Positions 9,213 through 18,096 of a stretch of 64,000 bases of DNA are shown piece by piece; position 1 is the first letter of the stretch, and every line of letters begins with the position of its first letter. The position numbers were made by a program, and so were the translations under genes. Source of the DNA: Maribacter aestuarii (GTDB taxonomy: Bacteria; Bacteroidota; Bacteroidia; Flavobacteriales; Flavobacteriaceae); the NCBI RefSeq assembly GCF_027474845.2, contig NZ_CP107031.2, positions 682,001 to 746,000 on the forward strand, in the 5' to 3' direction. The notes beneath the pieces were generated by a model. That model was given only the letters and a program-made list of their open reading frames with translations, ran no database searches and was not told the origin of the DNA.

Positions 9213-9725
9213 ATGAAAAAATTAATTTTTGCATGTATGCTGATGGTCGTGACTATGACCTATGCACAGGACAAACTAGCCCAAGCTACGATACAGGGAG
9301 TTTTAACGGGAAATCAAGCACAAGTGGTACAACTGGCCGAAGCCTTCTCTGAAGACCAGTACGATTGGAGACCTTCTGAGGGCGTTAACTCCGTAGGAGA
9401 GGCCCTTTTACACATTGCCGGAGGTAATTACTTCTTAGCTTCCAAACTGGGATTTCCGCCACCGGAAGATGTAGATATGATGAGTCTTGGCAAAATTACT
9501 GGTAAGGATAATATCATTGCTACCTTAAAAAAATCCAACGAATTTGTATTGGAGAAAATAATGGAAGTAGAAAGCGATGACTTGAATGAGGAAGTGGATT
9601 TCGGTTTTGCGAAAATGAACAAAATGGGAGGCCTTCTGGCTATTATGGAGCATAACGGAGAACACAAGGGACAACTTATCGCTTATGCGAGAACAAACGG
9701 AGTTGTGCCGCCTTGGAGTAAATAA
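9213..9725 (+). CDS. DinB-like four-helix protein with signal peptide
   Basis: 170-residue protein of the DinB/DUF664 superfamily, metal-binding four-helix bundles of mostly unknown function, some acting as thiol transferases. MKKLIFACMLMVVTMTYAQ is a signal peptide, so the protein is probably periplasmic. The conserved core is AEAFSEDQYDWRPSEGVNSV followed by ALLHIAGGNYFLA, with a second metal-ligand candidate in IMEHNGEHKGQLIAYARTNG; the His residues in HIAG and HNGEHKG are consistent with the usual His triad. It stands alone between pruA and a strong terminator at 9748-9784. No specific substrate is suggested. Confidence 0.85.
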   Translation: MKKLIFACMLMVVTMTYAQDKLAQATIQGVLTGNQAQVVQLAEAFSEDQYDWRPSEGVNSVGEALLHIAGGNYFLASKLGFPPPEDVDMMSLGKITGKDNIIATLKKSNEFVLEKIMEVESDDLNEEVDFGFAKMNKMGGLLAIMEHNGEHKGQLIAYARTNGVVPPWSK

Positions 9726-9736
9726 TACCAGTATTA
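9723..9736. repeat. Small inverted repeat TAATAC-CA-GTATTA overlapping a stop codon
   Basis: A perfect 6-bp inverted repeat with a two-base centre whose first three bases are the stop codon of the DinB-like gene. A related structure (TAATACCA...GTATTA) overlaps the rpoD stop at 27291-27311. The two share TAATACCA and GTATTA, which suggests a common short palindromic repeat rather than independent terminators. Confidence 0.5.
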
Positions 9737-9747
9737 AATCTGAGATA

Positions 9748-9784
9748 AAGCCTTAGACCATTTTTGGATCAAAGGCTTTTTTTT
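9748..9784 (+). terminator. Rho-independent terminator after the DinB-like gene
   Basis: AAAGCCT and AGGCTTT form a 7-bp stem (9748-9754 with 9773-9779) around an imperfectly paired middle, followed by a run of T to 9784. It ends the plus-strand transcript 22 bases after the stop codon. Confidence 0.8.
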
Positions 9785-10371
9785 GTGCATAAACTTGGCG
9801 CAAATTTTATCTGGTTACAGTCTTAGGAAAGAACTGAATCGGTTGAGTGTCAAGTAAAATAAAGAAATTATATCATCTCTTCCGAAACTGCGAGCAGTTC
9901 TACTGACATCAGAGTTACTAATAAAATGTATTTTAAAACAACCGTCATCCTTGAGTAATAAGATACAATCAATTTCCAAATACTCGGGGTTATAAATGCC
10001 CAGGATGTCCTTGCATTTTTGAGAGAAATCCAAATCTGTTGCCAAGGCTATCATGAATGGAAACAGAATTTTTCAGGACTTCATTTTAGGGTGTCAAAAT
10101 GATTATTCCTACCAACATCTCAGCATTGTAAGAATCGAAAACAGTCATAAATATGTGAATACACACAATTTAAATGTAAATTTAACGTTAATTAATTGTA
10201 AATTGAATATTAATTATAGATATTCATGTTATCTAAAGTATTGATTATGAAGACTACACAAACTCCTCCCCGAATGGACGATAATAGGGGGCTAAAATAC
10301 ACCTATGGGCTTATATCAAAATGTACGCCAGAAGATACCGTGAATGTTATTACACCTTGTTAAGCCTGTAG
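9785..10371. other. AT-rich intergenic stretch without a convincing gene
   Basis: About 590 bases between a terminator and rsmG. Three weak reading frames exist: 79 codons on the minus strand (10054-9815, containing YLEIDCILLLKDDGCFKIHF), 63 codons on the plus strand (10053-10244), and 38 codons on the plus strand (10247-10363, MKTTQTPPRMDDNRGLKYTY onward). None is recognised. The minus-strand 79-codon frame has the most protein-like composition and could be a small protein or the remnant of one. The part from about 10140 to 10240 is extremely AT-rich. No tRNA, clear terminator or repeat was seen in the remainder. Confidence 0.4.
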
Positions 10372-11007
10372 TTAACCTCTGAATTTTAGAGGCAAATAGA
10401 CCACTCTCTTTGTCTCGAAGAAATCCTCTGTAAAATAGTCCGTCAGATCAAAAATTTCAACAGTCTTGTAATTCTGAAGTTCTTCTGTTAAATCACCTCC
10501 CTTTAGATATAGAATTCCGTTTCTCCTCTCATGAGCTGATTCTTTTTTTATTTTACCTTTTACCCAATGCACGAATGTAGGCATGGCCGCAACAGCTCTA
10601 CTCACGATAAAGTCGAACTGCCCCGGTACTTCCTCTACCCTAGCGTTTATTGTTTTGATATTTTCCAAACCAAGACCAGCCACCACCTCATCCACGACTT
10701 TTATCTTTTTACCAATGGAATCCACTAATGTAAAATGAACCTCTGGAAATAAGATTGCTAAAGGCACCCCTGGGAAACCGCCACCCGTTCCCACATCTAA
10801 AACCTCAGAACCGTCCTTAAATTCTTGTATTTTAGCAATCCCTAAGGAGTGTAAAACATGACGTAAATAGAGTTCCTCTATATCCTTTCTAGAGACTACA
10901 TTGATTTTTTGATTCCAATCCTTATATAAAGTTTCCAACTGTTGGAACTGGGTCTGCTGCGCTTCGGATAAATTGGGAAAATATTGGAATATCGTTTCAA
11001 CTGTCAT
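10372..11007 (-). CDS. rsmG: 16S rRNA (guanine527-N7)-methyltransferase
   Basis: SAM-dependent methyltransferase that adds N7-methyl to G527 of 16S rRNA (GidB family). 211 residues, normal length. Motif I is EVLDVGTGGGFPGVPLAILF (about residues 68-87), followed by the acidic SAM-ribose binder in FTLVDSIGKKIKVVDEV. NVVSRKDIEELYLRHVLHSL near the N-terminus and FDFIVSRAVAAMPTFVHW are characteristic. It is a single gene, divergent from the desaturase at 11129, with about 120 bases between the two starts. Confidence 0.94.
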   Translation of the reverse strand: MTVETIFQYFPNLSEAQQTQFQQLETLYKDWNQKINVVSRKDIEELYLRHVLHSLGIAKIQEFKDGSEVLDVGTGGGFPGVPLAILFPEVHFTLVDSIGKKIKVVDEVVAGLGLENIKTINARVEEVPGQFDFIVSRAVAAMPTFVHWVKGKIKKESAHERRNGILYLKGGDLTEELQNYKTVEIFDLTDYFTEDFFETKRVVYLPLKFRG

Positions 11008-11128
11008 GCTTATCTTTGTAAAGCGATAAAATTAGTATATTCACCTTTATAAAGATTCCTTTTTATCGAAGTTTTGAGACTATTGAAGAATCTTTAGCGT
11101 TATATATAAAAGAAAAGATTGTTTGATT

Positions 11129-12229
11129 ATGGAACAAAATACCATTCGATTCTCTAGAAAGGATTCTGCCAAATTTTTTAGAACCTTAAACGGTAGAGTA
11201 AACGACTACTTTAAAAAAAATAAACTTAAGAAAACAGGAAACTGGAGACTACACGTAAAGACCATTGTCATGTTTACCCTGTTCTTGGCTCCCTATTTCT
11301 TGATTTTAACATTAGGCCTTCCTAACTGGGCCAACCTTTTACTAACCATAGTTATGGGTGTGGGTATGGCCGGCGTGGGCATGAACGTAATGCATGACGG
11401 TAACCATGGCTCTTATTCGAATAAGAAATGGGTAAACAAACTCATGGGAAGCAGCATTTATATTCTTGCAGGTAACGTATACAACTGGCAGGTACAGCAC
11501 AATGTATTACACCATACATACACCAATATCCATGAGCATGATGAAGATATGGAAGCTGGCCGAATTCTGCGCTTTTCGAAACATGCAGAGTGGAAAAAGC
11601 ACCATAAGTTTCAACACTTTTATTCTGTATTTCTCTACGGGCTACTGACCTTTAACTGGGCTATTACCACAGACTTTCAGCAAATGTACCGGTATATGAA
11701 GCGCAAACTTTCGTATGGCAAATTGCCTAGTGCTGCCGTAAACTGGAGTACCTTGTTAATTACCAAGACCCTTTACGTTGCTATATGGATTGTACTGCCT
11801 ATGCTCGTATTGGATATCGCCTGGTGGAAAATATTGATAGGCTTTTTTGTGATGCATTATGTAGCAGGGGTAATCTTGAGCGTAGTATTCCAATTGGCCC
11901 ATATCGTTAATGAAGCGGATACACCTTTACCGGACAATACTGGAACCATGAAAAATACTTGGGCCATACATCAACTCTTCACAACTGTAAATTTTGGTAC
12001 GAAGAATCGGATCGTAAACTGGTTTACAGGCGGACTGAATCACCAAGTAGAACATCATATTTTTCCGAATATTAGCCATGTACATTATACAAAAATTTCC
12101 GAAATTGTTAAACAAACGGCATCGGAATTTAATTTGCCATACAATGAATATAAAACTACTAGAAAAGCTATAATTTCGCATTTCAAACATCTCAAGGAAC
12201 TAGGCAAAGAACCTTCCTTACAGTACTAG
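11129..12229 (+). CDS. Acyl-lipid/fatty acid desaturase (membrane di-iron)
   Basis: Membrane-bound di-iron desaturase, 366 residues, introducing a double bond into acyl chains. The three histidine boxes are visible: MHDGNHGSYS (about residues 92-101), QHNVLHHTYTNIHEHDED (about 122-139) and GGLNHQVEHHIFPNISHVHY near the C-terminus; the QVEHH form is typical of the COG3239-type front-end or linoleoyl-CoA-desaturase-like group. Four membrane helices lie in pairs between the boxes. The ATG at 11129 is preferred over an in-frame TTG two codons upstream. It is followed 16 bases later by the aminotransferase gene. Regiospecificity cannot be read from the sequence. Confidence 0.9.
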   Translation: MEQNTIRFSRKDSAKFFRTLNGRVNDYFKKNKLKKTGNWRLHVKTIVMFTLFLAPYFLILTLGLPNWANLLLTIVMGVGMAGVGMNVMHDGNHGSYSNKKWVNKLMGSSIYILAGNVYNWQVQHNVLHHTYTNIHEHDEDMEAGRILRFSKHAEWKKHHKFQHFYSVFLYGLLTFNWAITTDFQQMYRYMKRKLSYGKLPSAAVNWSTLLITKTLYVAIWIVLPMLVLDIAWWKILIGFFVMHYVAGVILSVVFQLAHIVNEADTPLPDNTGTMKNTWAIHQLFTTVNFGTKNRIVNWFTGGLNHQVEHHIFPNISHVHYTKISEIVKQTASEFNLPYNEYKTTRKAIISHFKHLKELGKEPSLQY

Positions 12230-12245
12230 TAATTTTATACCACTT

Positions 12246-13436
12246 ATGAGCAATCAACTTTCGGATAGGATTAATAGCGTAACTCCATCCGCTACATTAG
12301 AAATGGCCGCTAAGGCCAGAGAATTAAGAGCTTCAGGAAAAGATATCATAGGATTAAGTCTTGGTGAACCTGATTTTGATATTCCGGATTACATTAAGGC
12401 AGCCGCGATACAAGCGGTAAACGATGGGTATAATTCGTATACCCCGGTGGATGGATATGTAGAATTGAAAAATGCTATTATCGCTAAGTTCAAACGTGAT
12501 AACGTTTTATCTTATCAGGCTCCTCAAATAGTGGTTTCTACGGGTGCCAAACAGTCTCTTTATAATGTTGCGCAAGTAATTTTAAACAAAGGGGATGAAG
12601 TCATACTTCCCTGCCCCTATTGGGTTAGCTATTCGGATATAGTAAAACTTGCCGATGGTGTACCCGTAGAAGTTCCCACTACTTTAGAAAATGACTTCAA
12701 AATGACTGCTGAGCAATTAGAGGCCGCCATTACTCCAAAAACCAGGATGCTATGGTATAGCTCTCCCTGTAACCCTAGCGGTTCTATATATAGCAAGGAA
12801 GAACTTCGTTCTTTAGCAGATGTTCTACAAAAGCACCCTCAAATTATCGTGGTTAGTGATGAGATATATGAACATATAAATTATGGAGTGACGGCTCACG
12901 CCTCCATGGCCGAGTTTGAAGATATGTACGACCGCACCGTTACGGTTAATGGTGTGGCAAAGGCTTTTGCGATGACAGGGTGGCGTATTGGTTACATCGG
13001 TGCACCCGCCTACATTGCCCGTGCCTGTAACAAATTACAAGGTCAGGTCACCAGTGGAGCCAATTGCATCGCGCAACGTGCCGTAATTACTGCTTTAGAG
13101 GAATCCCCAGATCGTATTAAATATATGGTGGATGAGTTTAAAGAGCGAAGAAAATTGATTTTGGACCTTTTAAAGGATATCGACGGATTCAAGTGCAACG
13201 AACCTGAAGGCGCTTTTTATGTTTATCCGGATGTAACGGCATATTTCGGTAAAACCTTGAACGGATCCAAAATTAACAACGCTTCCGATTTTTCGATGTA
13301 TCTATTGGAACATGCCAACGTCGCTACAGTAACCGGCGATGCTTTTGGTAATGGAAATTGCATTCGTATTTCCTACGCAGCTTCTGAAAAGGAGATTAGA
13401 GAGGCCATTGCAAGGATTAAGGAAGTGGTTTCATAG
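12246..13436 (+). CDS. Class I PLP-dependent aspartate aminotransferase
   Basis: 396-residue fold-type I aminotransferase of the aspartate/prephenate group. Visible elements: GLSLGEPDFDIPDYIKAAA (N-terminal substrate arm), STGAKQSLYNV (cofactor phosphate contact), YSSPCNPSGSIYS, SDEIYEHINYG with the Asp that holds the pyridine nitrogen, and NGVAKAFAMTGWRIGYIG with the Schiff-base Lys. RISYAAS near the C-terminus holds the Arg that binds the substrate alpha-carboxylate. It lies 16 bases after the desaturase and ends at a terminator shared with trkH. Aspartate is the likely amino donor, though close paralogues use other substrates. Confidence 0.92.
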   Translation: MSNQLSDRINSVTPSATLEMAAKARELRASGKDIIGLSLGEPDFDIPDYIKAAAIQAVNDGYNSYTPVDGYVELKNAIIAKFKRDNVLSYQAPQIVVSTGAKQSLYNVAQVILNKGDEVILPCPYWVSYSDIVKLADGVPVEVPTTLENDFKMTAEQLEAAITPKTRMLWYSSPCNPSGSIYSKEELRSLADVLQKHPQIIVVSDEIYEHINYGVTAHASMAEFEDMYDRTVTVNGVAKAFAMTGWRIGYIGAPAYIARACNKLQGQVTSGANCIAQRAVITALEESPDRIKYMVDEFKERRKLILDLLKDIDGFKCNEPEGAFYVYPDVTAYFGKTLNGSKINNASDFSMYLLEHANVATVTGDAFGNGNCIRISYAASEKEIREAIARIKEVVS

Positions 13437-13461
13437 ACCCCTAATTCTTATAACGTTTAAG

Positions 13462-13497
13462 AAACCCTAAGACTTGTTAGAATTTTGGGTTTTTTTT
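13462..13497. terminator. Terminator between the aminotransferase gene and trkH
   Basis: AAACCCTAA (13462-13470) pairs with TTTTGGGTTT (13483-13492) with one mismatch, followed by T residues. The two genes converge here; the T-run suits the plus strand, and the A-rich opposite side could serve trkH. Confidence 0.75.
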
Positions 13498-14989
13498 ATG
13501 TCCTTTTCCAGAAATAGGGAGTGAGCAAGATAAGCACCGTAAAGAGTTCCAACCTCCCGGCTAACATTAGAAAACCGCACCACCATTTCGCCAGTGCAGG
13601 AAGTCCGTTAAAGTTGCTTACCGGATTAAGACTACCTAATGCAGGGCCTACATTACCCAATGAGGAAGCAGCGCCCCCAATAGCAGATTCAAAATCTAAT
13701 CCTAAAAATCCAAGAACAAGCGCACCAATAACGAACAACAACATGTATAAAACAAAAAATCCAATAATATTATAAACAATTTCCACCTTAATTGTTTTGT
13801 TATTATAGCGTACGGGAATGATAGCATTGGTGTGTAATGTCCGTTTAAATTCTAACACCCCATTTTTTATAATCAATAAATGCCGCATCACTTTTATACC
13901 GCCAGATGTAGAGCCGGCGGAACCCCCTAAAAAGAATAGTCCAAAGAAAAATATGGTCAAGAAAGGTGTCCATGCGGTGAAATCAGCACTTACAAATCCT
14001 GTTGTGGTCACTATGGCCACAACCTGAAAAAGTCCGTGTCTAAAAGAACTTTCCAACTTCCCAAGCACCATAGGATAGCCTGGAGTAAGTTCAGTGATAT
14101 GAGCTTGAAAATAAATAACCAACGCCACCAAAATAGTGGCAGACACAACGAACAAAGCGTAAAACTTAAACTCCTCGTCCTTTAATACCTTTTGCACCTT
14201 TCCTTTGAAAGCAAAGTAGCTCATCACAAAATTGGTTCCCGCTAAGAACATGAAGAATATAACAATATATTGAATCAATGGCCGATCGTTCCAATAAGCC
14301 AAGCTAGCATTTTTCGTTGAAAATCCACCAGTAGATAGCGTTGACAACGCATGGTTCGCAGCATCAAAAAACGACATTCCCGCTAACTTCAATAGTAAAG
14401 TTTCCGCTACGGTATATCCAAAATAAATTAGCCATAACCGTTTTGCAGTATCCGTAATTCTTGGGTGTAGTTTATCCGAACTAGGCCCTGGTGCTTCTGC
14501 GGCGAATAGTTGCATGCCACCAATCCCCAAAAGTGGCAAAATGGCAATAGCCAAAACTATTATTCCCATGCCCCCTATCCAATGGGTAAGACTACGCCAT
14601 AAAAGAATACCCTCAGGGAGGGCCTCTATATCATTTACCACTGAAGCTCCTGTGGTCGTATATCCTGAAATAGTTTCAAAAAAAGCATTAGTGATGTCAG
14701 GAATGGCACCGGAAAACAAATAAGGTAGCATTCCAGAAATAGACATAACTATCCACCCAAATGTCACAATGATATAGCCCTCTTTTTGCTTGACCTCCTT
14801 TCGGTGACCTCTCGTGTAGTACATGGCGAAAGTTCCCACGAACATGGTACTTACAGCTGCGAGCGTTATGCTCAATGTAGCACCGTCCTCATAAATACCA
14901 CTAACTACTGCGGCCAAAAGCATAAATCCTCCGTTACACAGAAGCAGTAGGCCCATCAAATGAAATATAATCCTTGAGTTAAGGCGCAT
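13496..14989 (-). CDS. trkH: Trk-type potassium uptake transporter, membrane subunit
   Basis: Potassium-translocating subunit of the Trk system, 497 residues with about 10-12 membrane segments in four M1-pore-M2 repeats. Selectivity-loop sequences include TISGYTTTGASVVND, STLSTGGFSTKNAS, VVAIVTTTGFVSADF and AASSLGNVGPALGSL, each with the expected glycine. The preceding gene on the strand, one base away, encodes the TrkA regulatory subunit, so the pair is an operon. The frame is intact. Because trkA is frameshifted in this sequence, function of the pair depends on whether that lesion is real. Confidence 0.94.
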   Translation of the reverse strand: MRLNSRIIFHLMGLLLLCNGGFMLLAAVVSGIYEDGATLSITLAAVSTMFVGTFAMYYTRGHRKEVKQKEGYIIVTFGWIVMSISGMLPYLFSGAIPDITNAFFETISGYTTTGASVVNDIEALPEGILLWRSLTHWIGGMGIIVLAIAILPLLGIGGMQLFAAEAPGPSSDKLHPRITDTAKRLWLIYFGYTVAETLLLKLAGMSFFDAANHALSTLSTGGFSTKNASLAYWNDRPLIQYIVIFFMFLAGTNFVMSYFAFKGKVQKVLKDEEFKFYALFVVSATILVALVIYFQAHITELTPGYPMVLGKLESSFRHGLFQVVAIVTTTGFVSADFTAWTPFLTIFFFGLFFLGGSAGSTSGGIKVMRHLLIIKNGVLEFKRTLHTNAIIPVRYNNKTIKVEIVYNIIGFFVLYMLLFVIGALVLGFLGLDFESAIGGAASSLGNVGPALGSLNPVSNFNGLPALAKWWCGFLMLAGRLELFTVLILLTPYFWKRT

Positions 14990-14990
14990 A

Positions 14991-16339
14991 TTAAAGGAAC
15001 ATTCGTTCTATTTTTGGAATTTCGGTAGGCAAGCAACAGACTACTACCCTGTCTCCAGGTTTTATTTCGAATCCACCAAGGGCAATAATTCCTTCACCGT
15101 CCCTAACCACACCACCAATAGTAGCCGATTTTGGAAAGTTCAATTCCCTTATAGTGGAGCCTGTAACTTTGGAGTCCTTTTTTACGATAAATTCCAAAAT
15201 TTCGGCGTTTAAATTATTCAATCGCATCAGCGCAACGACTTCTCCTCTTCTAATATGCCTGAATATATTGTTCGCAGCCAATAATTTTTTGTTAATCAAA
15301 GTATCGATTCCAATTGATTGTGACAATTGGAAATAATCCATATTCTCCACCAACGCAATTGTTTTTTTGATGTGTTTGGATTTAGCTACCAAACAGGACA
15401 TGATGTTCGTTTCAGAGTTACCGGTAACCGCGATAAACGCATCCATAGATTCTAGACTTTCTTCATCTAAAAGTTCTACATTCCTACCATCACCATTGAT
15501 GACCAAAGCGTTGGGCAGGTCATCAGCTAAATCAAACGCTTTCTCCTTATTTTTTTCAATAAGCTTCACATTAAATTTATTAGCACATAAATCCCTCGCT
15601 GTTTTGAACCCCACTTTGCTACCCCCAGGATCATGACATTCTTAATATCCTCTTTTTTCTTTCCCGTTAACTTGTATAGCTCGTCAACACCCTCCTTGAC
15701 CGTAATAAAGTAGACTTGATCGCCCTCCTTAAAAATAGTATCCCCCCTCGGTATTACCGTAAACTGAGTACCCATTCGCTGTAATGCTATGGGCATGAAG
15801 TGTAATTCCGGAAAGATATTAGCAGCCTCCTTTACCATTTTCCCCACAAAGGGTGCAGATTTAGGTAATGAAACTCCGACCATTATTAACTTACCTTCCT
15901 CAAATTCGTATGTATCGTTAAAGGCAGACTTATTCAATAACAATTGTATTTCCGTCGCAGCAAGTTCCTCAGGCGAAATTAATTCATCAATACCCAAACT
16001 GGAAAATTTTAGAATATCCTTGTGCTCTACAAACTCCGTGTTAGATATTCTTGCGATGGTGCGCTCGCAGCCCAATTGTTTGGCCAAAATGCATAAGGTA
16101 ATATTCGTAGTCTCAGATGAAGTCACGCCAATAACCAAATTGGATTGCCCAACCTGTGCATCCCTAAGTACGGAAATGGAAGTGGCATCGCCACGCAGTA
16201 CCCGGATATCTAAATGATTATCCGCATAAGCGAGACTCTCTTTATGTGTATCTATAAGGGTTATATCCTGAGATTCGTAGGATAGTAATTTAGCCAAATG
16301 AAACCCTACCTCACCAGCCCCGGCAATTATAATCTTCAT
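14991..16339 (-). pseudogene. trkA: Trk potassium uptake regulatory subunit TrkA, split by a one-base frameshift
   Basis: Cytoplasmic NAD(H)-binding regulator of TrkH, with two RCK_N/RCK_C domain pairs. The first part (16339 to about 15620) starts MKIIIAGAGEVGFHLAKLLS, a Rossmann motif, and runs through the first TrkA_C domain. The frame then breaks at a run of five C at 15622-15626 (G on the coding strand). Restoring one G gives NVMILGGSKVGFKTARDLCA and continues into the second Rossmann and TrkA_C domains, ending at 14991 in a normal total of about 449 residues. Uncorrected, the N-terminal frame ends at 15566 after 257 residues. Everything else looks functional, so a homopolymer sequencing error is as likely as a true mutation. 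Confidence 0.9.
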
Positions 16340-16549
16340 CTAATGTATTACGTTGTATATTTTTGAGATACGAAAGCTATTTTTTTTGTTCTTTCGTTGT
16401 GAAATTTCAGAAAAAGAATCTCAAAAATTCACAAATTTTACGCGGCAAAATTACATAATTTAATTAGCTTTTCATTTATTTTCAATCTTTTAACCTTCTA
16501 CCCAATTGTAATTTAAAATCAAAGCTCGAGTTAAGCATGGGCTATATTG

Positions 16550-16557
16550 TATCTTTG
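16550..16557 (+). promoter_or_regulatory. Bacteroidota-type promoter upstream of ubiE
   Basis: TATCTTTG matches TAnnTTTG and lies 14 bases before the ATG at 16572, implying a very short leader. The 230-base divergent region between trkA and ubiE should also hold a minus-strand promoter; TAGCTTTC on that strand near 16370 is a candidate. Confidence 0.6.
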
Positions 16558-16571
16558 CCAAAAATTTGTTC

Positions 16572-17306
16572 ATGGCAGAGAAAGTTAAGCCCTATAAGAA
16601 TTCCGAACTGGGCAAAAAGGAACAGGTCACTCAAATGTTCGATACGATTTCTAAGGATTACGATGGCTTAAATAGGGTCATTTCTTTTGGTATCGATATA
16701 AAATGGCGCAAAAGAGTTGTAGCACTATTGCAGAAGGAAAAACCTAGAAAAATTTTGGATATAGCTACTGGTACCGGAGATTTGGCCATTGCACTAACCA
16801 AGACCGGTGCGGAAAAAATTGTTGGACTGGATATTTCTCCTGGTATGCTAGCCGTTGGAAAAGAGAAAGTACAAGATAAAAATCTGGACAGTATTATAGA
16901 AATGGTCGTGGGAGACAGTGAGAATCTCTCATTTCAAGACAATTCTTTCGATGCGGTTACCGTATCTTTTGGAGTACGGAACTTTGAAACACTGGAAACT
17001 GGTCTGTCAGAAATTTTAAGGGTGCTCAGACCCAATGGAACGCTGGTCGTTCTAGAAACAGCCGTTCCGGTTAAAACTCCTTTTAAGCAAGGATATCAAT
17101 TTTATACGAAAAATGTACTACCACTTATAGGTAAAATATTTTCCAAGGATGATTCTGCCTATGGCTATTTATCTAAATCTGCCTCTGTTTTCCCCCATGG
17201 CGAAAACTTCAACAATATTTTACGCAAAATTGGGTTTATAGATGTAACTAACAGACCCCAAACATTTGGGGTTGCATCAATTTACATCGCCAAAAAAAGA
17301 GGTTGA
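16572..17306 (+). CDS. ubiE: Demethylmenaquinone methyltransferase
   Basis: SAM-dependent C-methyltransferase (UbiE/MenG) for the last step of menaquinone synthesis; Bacteroidota generally use menaquinone. 244 residues from the ATG at 16572 (an in-frame TTG lies two codons upstream). Motif I is ILDIATGTGDLAIAL, the second signature VTVSFGVRNFETLETGLSEI, and the N-terminal FDTISKDYDGLNRVISFGID is family-specific. Quinone made with this enzyme would serve the Na+-NQR encoded at the start of the window. porT follows 58 bases downstream in the same direction. Confidence 0.94.
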   Translation: MAEKVKPYKNSELGKKEQVTQMFDTISKDYDGLNRVISFGIDIKWRKRVVALLQKEKPRKILDIATGTGDLAIALTKTGAEKIVGLDISPGMLAVGKEKVQDKNLDSIIEMVVGDSENLSFQDNSFDAVTVSFGVRNFETLETGLSEILRVLRPNGTLVVLETAVPVKTPFKQGYQFYTKNVLPLIGKIFSKDDSAYGYLSKSASVFPHGENFNNILRKIGFIDVTNRPQTFGVASIYIAKKRG

Positions 17307-17364
17307 AACTCAATAGGGTTCATGCCCTTGCCGATGAATAATTGATTGACGTAATTGCATCTAG

Positions 17365-18060
17365 ATGAAGAAATGGTTTTTGATGGGAATGGGGCTTTTA
17401 TTTTTGACCCCTTCACTTAGCGCCCAATTTAACGAGCGCCCTATTCTTAACAAAGAAAATGAGGATAAGAAATTATTGAACTGGGGGTATTTCTTAGGTT
17501 TTAATCAATATGATTTTAAGTTTGATTACATTGATAATGCCCAAGATATCTTGGTGAGCAAAAGTTTAGGGTTCAATGTGGGTCTTATTGGGGAGTTGCG
17601 CTTAAATGAGTTTCTAGACCTGCGTCTAGAGCCTGGTCTGCATTACACCTCTAGAGAACTTGGATTTCCGGGATTTGATGAGGAGAGAGAGGCGATCAGA
17701 GAGGTAAAGTCTACTTACATTAATTTTCCACTGTTATTGAAAGCCAGCACCAGACGGTTAGGAAATTGGAAGCCATTTGTTATAGGTGGCGGTTCCATGA
17801 CATTGAACCTGGGCAGTAACGAAGATAGTCTAGACGATAACAGCGCAGGAACTTTTCGTATGACCAAATGGGTCTACAATTACGAACTTGGCTTCGGCAT
17901 CGATTTTTATCTGGAATACTTTAAGTTTAGTCCATCTATACGCGGTGTGTTCGCTATCAACGATGAACTAATTCGGGACAACGACCCAAATAGTCCTTGG
18001 ACCAGCAACGTGGCTGCAATGAGAACCCGAGGCATATTCATCAACTTTACTTTTGAGTAG
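17365..18060 (+). CDS. porT: PorT family outer-membrane protein of the type IX secretion system
   Basis: 231-residue beta-barrel protein with a signal peptide (MKKWFLMGMGLLFLTPSLSA). It matches the PorT/SprT group needed for type IX secretion and gliding in Bacteroidota. Supporting features: RPILNKENEDKKLLNWGYFL directly after the signal, alternating amphipathic beta strands such as NVGLIGELRLNEFLDLRLEP, and a C-terminal strand ending in aromatic residues (IFINFTFE). A ubiE-porT gene pair is common in flavobacteria. The family also contains general outer-membrane barrel paralogues, but context and start favour PorT itself. Confidence 0.85.
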   Translation: MKKWFLMGMGLLFLTPSLSAQFNERPILNKENEDKKLLNWGYFLGFNQYDFKFDYIDNAQDILVSKSLGFNVGLIGELRLNEFLDLRLEPGLHYTSRELGFPGFDEEREAIREVKSTYINFPLLLKASTRRLGNWKPFVIGGGSMTLNLGSNEDSLDDNSAGTFRMTKWVYNYELGFGIDFYLEYFKFSPSIRGVFAINDELIRDNDPNSPWTSNVAAMRTRGIFINFTFE

Positions 18061-18096
18061 TTCAGCGGTCCCTGCCCATTACAAATGTTGTTAGGC

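Noticed and set aside
10053..10244. 63-codon plus-strand reading frame
   Set aside because: Very AT-rich, Asn-heavy composition, no recognisable similarity, and overlap with the equally weak minus-strand frame at its start.
15560..15640. Programmed -1 frameshift in trkA
   Set aside because: The site lacks a slippery heptamer in the correct phase and a clear downstream pseudoknot, and TrkA is not known to use recoding; a missing base is simpler.
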